Positions 6,335-10,996 of a DNA stretch of 10,996 nucleotides are shown piece after piece. The DNA is from Pseudomonadota bacterium (lineage in GTDB: Bacteria; Pseudomonadota; Alphaproteobacteria; Sphingomonadales; Sphingomonadaceae): contig JAEZCZ010000095.1 in the NCBI GenBank assembly GCA_023433305.1, forward strand, positions 1-10,996. Reading direction: 5' to 3'. The position numbers and the translations under genes are program-made. Position 1 is the first letter of the stretch. Each line of letters opens with the position of its first letter. The notes under the pieces were generated by a model, which saw only the letters and a program-made list of their open reading frames with translations, was not told the origin of the DNA and made no database searches.

Positions 6335-8446
6335 TCAGTTGCCCGGCGCCTCCGGAAAAGTGAGCGAGCGATAGTGCTCGAGCGAATGCTCGGGCGGCTC
6401 GGCGCCAGCGGGCATCTCCAACCCGTTGAGCGAGCGCCAATACGCAATCGAAGCGTCGCGCCACCAGCGCGCTTCCTGGCCATGAATGCGCAAGAATTCG
6501 CTGACGTCGCGGAACCTCTCGGCATCGACGTGGCGCTCCTGCGCCTCCCACGTCCGGGCCATGGCGTCGACGGCCGCGACGCCGCGGTCATAGCGCGCGA
6601 CCAGCTCGTCCCACAGCGGCTGACCGCTCGCCATGGCGAAGTCCCACGGCACGTGGTGGAACCACAGCAGGTAATCCGGATCGATCGTGCGCGGGTCGCC
6701 CCACTGCGCGGCGACGGACGGCGCATACTGCTCCAGCGCGTTGCTGCCGCTCGCCGTCCGGTCGAAGCCGATCCCCTCGGCGTCGGCCTTGTGATAATAG
6801 CACGGGTTCCATTCGGGGCGTGCGAGGTCGCAGACCCACGGCGCCGGCCCGTAGTGGTGCCCGGTATCGAACAGGTGCGCGAGGCCGAGCGGGTTCATGT
6901 AGTCGACCGTCGCCTGCCGACTTCCCAGCATCATCGGCACCACGGCGGCGAGAAAGCTTTCGTCGCGGCTGAAGGTCTGCGCCGCCCATTCGCGCGCGAT
7001 CTGCTCGCTCGACAAACCGGGGTCCCAGGCCAGCCTGCCGAACGCATACCAGTTGGCCTGATCGAAGTGCGACCCGCTCCAGTTGCGGTCCGAGCCGGTG
7101 TTGGCCACGCCCGCCATTCCGACGGGGCTGACGATCTCAGCCACCGTCCCGCCGCGCCCCGTATCTGCGCGCAGCACTTCCTCCCACATCGGCGCGAGGA
7201 ACGAGAGATGCGTCGAGAAGCCCAGGTATTCCTTGGTGATCTGCGCCTCGAGCATCAGCCTGGTATTCGGCATCGCGCGAAACAGCGGATGGAACGGCTC
7301 GCGCGGCTGGAAATCGATCGGCCCGTTCTTGACCTGGACGATCACGTTGTCGGCGAACTGGCCATCCAGCGGCACGAACTCCGCATAGGCCTGTTTGGCC
7401 CGGTCGGTCGCATCCTCCGCCGAATAGACGAACGCCCGCCAGATCACCGTGCCGCGGTCGCCGATCGCCCGGGCGAGCATGTTGGCCCCGTCGGCATGCG
7501 TGCGCCCATAATCCTGCGGGCCGGGCTGCCCTTCGGAGTTGGCCTTGACCAGGAACCCGCCGAAATCCGGAAGCTCCGCGTAGATCTCGTCCGCCCTGGC
7601 CTGCCACCACGCCTGCACGCGCGGATCGAGCGGGTCCGCCGTCTCGAGTCCGCCCACATCGCGCGGCGCCGAAAAGCGGGCGGAGATGTAGAGCCGGATC
7701 CCATACGGCCGCCACGCATCCGCTAGGCGCTTCAGCTTGGGAAGGTAGCGCGGCGTCAGGAAGAGAGGGCTGGCGTTGACGTTGTTCACTACCGAGCCAT
7801 TGATGCCGATCGACGCGTTGGCCCGCGCATAGTCGATCATTCGCTGGTCGAGATGCTCGGGCAGCCGCCACCAGTCGAAGATCGAACGCCCGGAATAGCC
7901 GCGCTCGACGTGCCCGTCGGGATTGTCCCAGTGATTGAGCAGACGCAGCGGCATGCCAGGTCGTTCGCTCAGGGCTATCCGCGCCGGGTCGCGCCCGAGC
8001 GACAGCTCGCGTATCAGGGCGTGGGTCCCATAAAGGCAGCTCAGACGACCCTGCCCGGTGACGGCAATGACCGGCTTCCCGTCGCGTCGCTGCGAGGCAA
8101 CCTGGAAGCTCCCATCGCCACCGTCCGCCGCGTGATCGCAATCCAGCAGGATCGTCCCGCCATCGCCGGTGCGACGCTGCCCAGCTTCCCCAAGAAGCCC
8201 ATCGATGGCTTGAGTTAGCTCCTGCGTCGCGATGTCCAGGGTGGGTATGTCGCTTTGATCATGAATGACCTGCTCATAGCCGGGGTCAAACGCTCGCAAC
8301 CGCTCCAAAGCCTGGCCCTCGAGCGGAGCGTAGCGCAGCCACAGTGCATAGCCGTCCTCGGCGCGCGCGGGTCCTGCGTTGGCCAACAGCAAAGCCGACG
8401 CGATCAGCGCCGCACAGCGATTGACAAGGCCTCTCCCTCCCATCAT
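6335..8446 (-). CDS. aguA: Exported alpha-glucuronidase, GH67
   Basis: Removes D-glucuronic or 4-O-methylglucuronic acid from the terminal xylose of aldouronic acids released from glucuronoxylan. The protein has 703 residues. Residues 1-29 are a signal peptide (LVNR, then a hydrophobic CAALIASALLLA core, then ARA before Glu30), so it is predicted to be periplasmic. A GH67 N-terminal domain covers about 30-160, the (beta/alpha)8 barrel about 165-480 (NHWDNPDG at 171-178), and a helical C-terminal region follows. The catalytic set is visible: Glu305 in KANSEGQPGP, Asp378 in NGPIDFQPREPFHP and Glu406 in QITKEYLG. These keep the same spacings (73 and 28) as Glu292, Asp365 and Glu393 of Cellvibrio GlcA67A. 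The start is the first of two adjacent ATGs; no Shine-Dalgarno sequence precedes it, and the only upstream in-frame start candidate is a TTG at 8503. First gene of the aguA-lacI-xylD unit. Confidence 0.92.
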   Translation of the reverse strand: MMGGRGLVNRCAALIASALLLANAGPARAEDGYALWLRYAPLEGQALERLRAFDPGYEQVIHDQSDIPTLDIATQELTQAIDGLLGEAGQRRTGDGGTILLDCDHAADGGDGSFQVASQRRDGKPVIAVTGQGRLSCLYGTHALIRELSLGRDPARIALSERPGMPLRLLNHWDNPDGHVERGYSGRSIFDWWRLPEHLDQRMIDYARANASIGINGSVVNNVNASPLFLTPRYLPKLKRLADAWRPYGIRLYISARFSAPRDVGGLETADPLDPRVQAWWQARADEIYAELPDFGGFLVKANSEGQPGPQDYGRTHADGANMLARAIGDRGTVIWRAFVYSAEDATDRAKQAYAEFVPLDGQFADNVIVQVKNGPIDFQPREPFHPLFRAMPNTRLMLEAQITKEYLGFSTHLSFLAPMWEEVLRADTGRGGTVAEIVSPVGMAGVANTGSDRNWSGSHFDQANWYAFGRLAWDPGLSSEQIAREWAAQTFSRDESFLAAVVPMMLGSRQATVDYMNPLGLAHLFDTGHHYGPAPWVCDLARPEWNPCYYHKADAEGIGFDRTASGSNALEQYAPSVAAQWGDPRTIDPDYLLWFHHVPWDFAMASGQPLWDELVARYDRGVAAVDAMARTWEAQERHVDAERFRDVSEFLRIHGQEARWWRDASIAYWRSLNGLEMPAGAEPPEHSLEHYRSLTFPEAPGN

Positions 8447-8449
8447 GGT
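8421..8449 (+). promoter_or_regulatory. Predicted sigma-70-type promoter for the GH3 gene
   Basis: An exact TTGACA (8421-8426), 17 bases, then CATGGT (8444-8449), which keeps A2, T3 and T6 of the -10 consensus. The -35 lies inside the signal-peptide codons of the divergent GH67 gene, and the -10 overlaps the LacI-type operator. The predicted transcription start is about 8456, leaving a leader of about 47 bases that carries the strong ribosome binding site. Binding of a repressor at 8446-8459 would block RNA polymerase here. Confidence 0.5.
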
Positions 8450-8459
8450 AGCGCTATCA
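8446..8459. promoter_or_regulatory. LacI-type operator in the divergent GH67/GH3 region
   Basis: TGGTAGCGCTATCA is a 14-bp palindrome centred on CG, with one asymmetric pair (TGGTAGC against TGATAGC). The AGCGCT core is typical of LacI-family sites, and the whole closely resembles the xylose/xylan operators reported in Caulobacter and Xanthomonas (form TGGTAGCGCTAxCA). Its first base is the complement of the A of the GH67 ATG, and its right end is 43 bp before the GH3 ATG. One site could therefore control both directions. It is the only such palindrome I found in the window. Confidence 0.8.
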
Positions 8460-8502
8460 AAAACAGCGGCGCAGTCAAGCTTGCTGGGGGAGGAGAGGGT
8501 CA

Positions 8503-10929
8503 ATGAGTCATCGCGCGACTCGGCGAATCAAGGCTGTCCTGCTTGCGGCCGGTGCCGGTCTGATGGCCGTTTCGGGCGTGATTTCGACAGGGGCCGCCGC
8601 GCAGACCGCGCGCGAAATGAAAGTCGAACGGCCGATGGCCGATGCGGCCTACTGGAACGCCTCGCTCCCGGTCGAGCAACGCGTGGCCGACCTTCTGGCG
8701 CGGATGACGCTCGAGGAAAAGATCGCCCAGATCATCACTGTCTGGGACAGCAAGGCCTCGATCCAGAACGACGATCACACCTTCTCGGCCGCCAAGGCCG
8801 CGCAAGCCTTCCCCAACGGCATCGGCCAGATTGCCCGCCCCTCGGACACCAAGGGGCCGATCAGCCCGCGCGTCGAGCGGCGCCGCGATATCGATGCCAG
8901 CGTCGATTACGTCATCGCGGCGCAGCGCTGGGCGATGGAAGAGACGCGCCTCGGCATACCGATCCTGTTCCACGAAGAATCGCTGCACGGCTTCGCCGCG
9001 CGCGATGCCACCACTTTCCCGCAGGCCATCGGCCTGGCTTCATCCTGGGATCCGGACCTCGTTCGCGAGGTAAACGCTCTCATCGCGAGCGAGGTCCGTG
9101 CGCGCGGCGTCCACTTGGTCCTCTCGCCTGTCGTGGACGTCGCGCGCGATCCGCGCTGGGGCCGCATCGAGGAAACGTTCGGCGAGGATCCGTTCCTCGT
9201 CGGCGAACTCGGTGTGGCCTCGGTGGAAGGGCTCCAGGGTATCGGCGTCGGGCGCAAACTGCCGCCGGAAAAGGTCCTGGCGACGCTCAAACACATGACG
9301 GGCCACGGCCAGCCCGAGTCCGGCATCAACGTCGCGCCGGCTCCGTTCGGAGAGCGCGAGCTGCGCGAATTCTTCTTCCCACCGTTCGAGCAGGTCGTGA
9401 AGCGCACCGGCATCGACGCGGTCATGGCCAGCTACAACGAGATCGACGGCATCCCGAGCCACTCGAACGACTGGCTGCTCAATGATGTCCTGCGTGGTGA
9501 GTGGGGTTTCCGCGGCGCGGTCGTGTCCGACTACTACGCGATCGAGGACCTCTCGCGCTTGCACCACATCGCCAAGGATTACGGCGAAGCGGCACAGATC
9601 GCGCTGCGCGCCGGCGTCGACGTCGACCTTCCCGAAGGCGGCGGCTTCAAGACCCTCACCGAAGCGGTCAACTCGGGCCAGGTTCCGATGGCCGCCATCG
9701 ATCAGGCGGTCAGCCGCTTCCTGACGATGAAGTTCAACGCCGGCCTATTCGAAAACCCGTGGCCCAATCGCGCCGAAGCGCGCCGCGCCAACGGTGCCGA
9801 AGGCGTCGCGCTCGCCCGCAAGGCGGCGGAAAAGTCGCTAGTCCTGCTCAAGAACGACGGCGTCCTGCCGTTGGGGCTTCCCGCTGCTGGCGGGGCGAAG
9901 TCGACGATCGCGGTCATCGGTCCCAACGCGGACGTCGCCCGTCTCGGTGGCTATTACGGCGAACCGCGCAAGGCGGTCTCTCCGCTCGAGGGCATTCGCA
10001 GCCTCGTCGGCGACCGGGCGAATGTCGTCCACTCGCAAGGCGTCGTGATCACCGAGAACGACGACTGGTGGGCCGACGAGGTCACGCTCGGCGATCCCGA
10101 GCAGAACCGCCAGCGCATCGCCGCCGCGGTCGAGGCCGCGCGCGGTGCCGACACGATCCTGCTGTTCATCGGCGACACCGAGCAGACCAGCCGCGAAGGC
10201 TGGGCCGAATCGCATCTCGGTGATCGGGCCAGCCTCGACCTCGTGGGCGAGCAGCTCGAGCTGTTCCGCGCGCTCAAGGCGCTCGGCAAGCCGGTCGTCG
10301 CGGTCCTCGTCAACGGCCGTCCGCCGAGCTACCCCGAGATCGCCGCGGAGGCCGATGCGATCCTCGAGACCTGGTACGCCGGCGAGCAGCAGGGCCCGGC
10401 GATCGCCGACGCGCTGTTCGGACGGGTCAATCCCGGCGGCAAGCTGCCGCTCACCGTCCCGCGCGAAGTCGGCCAGGTGCCGGCGTTCTACAACTACAAG
10501 CCGAGCGCGCGGCGCGGTTACCTGTTCAGCGAGGTCACCCCGCTCTATCCGTTCGGCTACGGGCTCTCCTACACCACGTTCGAGATCGGCGAGCCGACGC
10601 TCTCCTCGGCCACGATCATGCCCGGCCAGGGCGTCACCGTTCGTGTTCCGGTCCGCAATACCGGCAACCGCGCCGGCGACGAAGTCGTGCAGGTCTATTT
10701 GCGCGACGTCGTCAGCTCGGTCACCCGTCCAGTGAAGGAACTGGTCGGCTTCCAGCGCATCACGCTCGAGCCGGGCCAGAGCACGACCGTGGACATCCCG
10801 ATCCGCTCGGATGCCTTCTCCATGTGGGATCGCGACATGAAGCGCGTCGTCGAGCCCGGGGCGTTCAACATCATGGTGGGCCCCAACTCGGAGGACCTGA
10901 AGACCGTCACGCTCACGGTCGCCCGGTGA
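8503..10929 (+). CDS. Exported GH3 beta-xylosidase / beta-glucosidase
   Basis: Hydrolyses non-reducing-end beta-linked sugars by a retaining mechanism. The context with GH67 and xylD argues for xylo-oligosaccharides, but GH3 sequence alone does not separate beta-xylosidase from beta-glucosidase. The protein has 808 residues. Residues 1-33 form a signal peptide (basic RATRRIK, hydrophobic core, AAA before Gln34); the double Arg is only weakly Tat-like. The GH3 N-terminal barrel covers about 55-410, with VVDVARDPRWGR (210-221), LKHMTGHG (262-269) and the nucleophile Asp343 in GAVVSDYYAIEDL. The GH3 C-terminal domain, about 445-665, holds the candidate acid/base Glu565 in TSREGW followed by GDRASLDL. 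A fibronectin-III-like domain covers about 715-790 (VVQVYLRD, KELVGFQRI). The AGGAG at 8491-8495, seven bases before the ATG, fixes the start. It is transcribed divergently from the GH67 gene. Confidence 0.92.
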   Translation: MSHRATRRIKAVLLAAGAGLMAVSGVISTGAAAQTAREMKVERPMADAAYWNASLPVEQRVADLLARMTLEEKIAQIITVWDSKASIQNDDHTFSAAKAAQAFPNGIGQIARPSDTKGPISPRVERRRDIDASVDYVIAAQRWAMEETRLGIPILFHEESLHGFAARDATTFPQAIGLASSWDPDLVREVNALIASEVRARGVHLVLSPVVDVARDPRWGRIEETFGEDPFLVGELGVASVEGLQGIGVGRKLPPEKVLATLKHMTGHGQPESGINVAPAPFGERELREFFFPPFEQVVKRTGIDAVMASYNEIDGIPSHSNDWLLNDVLRGEWGFRGAVVSDYYAIEDLSRLHHIAKDYGEAAQIALRAGVDVDLPEGGGFKTLTEAVNSGQVPMAAIDQAVSRFLTMKFNAGLFENPWPNRAEARRANGAEGVALARKAAEKSLVLLKNDGVLPLGLPAAGGAKSTIAVIGPNADVARLGGYYGEPRKAVSPLEGIRSLVGDRANVVHSQGVVITENDDWWADEVTLGDPEQNRQRIAAAVEAARGADTILLFIGDTEQTSREGWAESHLGDRASLDLVGEQLELFRALKALGKPVVAVLVNGRPPSYPEIAAEADAILETWYAGEQQGPAIADALFGRVNPGGKLPLTVPREVGQVPAFYNYKPSARRGYLFSEVTPLYPFGYGLSYTTFEIGEPTLSSATIMPGQGVTVRVPVRNTGNRAGDEVVQVYLRDVVSSVTRPVKELVGFQRITLEPGQSTTVDIPIRSDAFSMWDRDMKRVVEPGAFNIMVGPNSEDLKTVTLTVAR

Positions 10930-10933
10930 GCGC

Positions 10934-10965
10934 CGGGCGGGGGATCTGGACCAAGTCCCCCTCCC
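10934..10965 (+). terminator. GC-rich hairpin after the GH3 gene
   Basis: CGGG-C-GGGGGA (10934-10944) pairs with TCCCCC-T-CCCG, starting at 10956 and ending one base beyond this entry. That gives a 6-bp inner stem, one mismatch and a 4-bp outer stem around an 11-base loop. It lies five bases after the stop codon. No U tract follows, because the sequence passes into G-rich tail. Probably the transcript end of the GH3 gene, but the region borders a suspect contig end. Confidence 0.4.
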
Positions 10966-10970
10966 GCGGT

Positions 10971-10996
10971 GGGGGGGGGGGAGGGGGGGGGGGGGG
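10971..10996. other. Poly-G tail, probable sequencing or assembly artefact
   Basis: Eleven G, one A (10982), then fourteen G up to the last base of the window. A long G run at a sequence end is the known mark of no-signal cycles on two-colour sequencers, often after a read fails in a strong hairpin. The sequence just before it (10957-10965, CCCCCTCCC) would be the first arm of such a hairpin. Not to be treated as reliable genomic sequence. Confidence 0.75.

Noticed and set aside
3406..6374. Long plus-strand open frames (615 and 380 codons) opposite xylD and the LacI gene.
   Set aside because: Both are His/Arg/Val/Ala-rich antisense shadows of well-supported genes.
5179..6726. The xylD frame stays open upstream to 6726, suggesting a 1107-residue fusion.
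   Set aside because: The added part is Arg/Ala/Gly-rich out-of-frame reading of the LacI gene and the end of the GH67 gene. The family length (591 residues) and the ATGA start at 5178 fit exactly.
6374..7726. Long plus-strand open frame (450 codons) opposite the GH67 gene.
   Set aside because: Arg/Pro/Ala-rich composition without domain motifs, fully antisense to a gene with a verified catalytic triad; expected in high-GC DNA.
1..10996. Search for CRISPR arrays, tRNA or rRNA genes, insertion-sequence ends, phage genes, defence or toxin-antitoxin pairs.
   Set aside because: No regularly spaced repeats, RNA gene signatures, transposase motifs or such gene pairs were seen on either strand.

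Overview
This is a high-GC window. It most likely comes from an alphaproteobacterium of the order Sphingomonadales (Erythrobacteraceae or Sphingomonadaceae type). The inference rests on codon and GC character, a Caulobacter-type xylonate dehydratase, small lipoproteins common in that group, and four GGAAC-N16/17-(C/G)GTT motifs, which match the alphaproteobacterial EcfG (general stress sigma factor) promoter consensus. The window ends in a G homopolymer that looks like a contig end.

Left part (1-1779): four small envelope genes. They are a 5'-terminal fragment of a lipoprotein resembling COG3650 (minus), a single-pass acidic membrane protein of unknown function (plus), a lipoprotein with a PRC-barrel-like domain (plus) and a DUF6491-like lipoprotein (minus). 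Each has its own EcfG-type promoter motif at a sensible distance from its start. Two of these promoters are divergent and interleaved, so their -35 boxes form a perfect inverted repeat. This looks like an island of the general stress (PhyR-NepR-EcfG) regulon.

Middle (1780-3304, minus): a TDT/SLAC1-TehA family membrane transporter is followed after 31 bp by a DUF1801 protein, probably as one operon. A hairpin at 3353-3399 separates this unit from the next.

Right part (3403-10929): a compact glucuronoxylan-utilisation locus. On the minus strand the order of transcription is GH67 alpha-glucuronidase, LacI-family regulator, xylonate dehydratase (xylD). The last two overlap by ATGA. On the plus strand, divergently, lies a GH3 beta-xylosidase/beta-glucosidase. 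The 56-bp space between the two divergent starts holds a 14-bp LacI-type palindrome (8446-8459) of the form known for xylose/xylan regulons. It abuts the GH67 start codon and overlaps a predicted -10 of the GH3 gene. Both hydrolases carry signal peptides. The inferred scheme is periplasmic removal of (methyl)glucuronate and xylose from xylo-oligosaccharides, cytosolic oxidation of xylose by the non-phosphorylative route (XylD step), and autoregulation by the embedded LacI repressor. Xylose dehydrogenase, lactonase, later pathway enzymes and any TonB-dependent transporter are not in the window.

No RNA genes, CRISPR arrays, insertion sequences or phage genes were seen. I found no clearly new defence or mobile system. 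The least ordinary things here are the clustered stress promoters and the operator/start-codon overlap.
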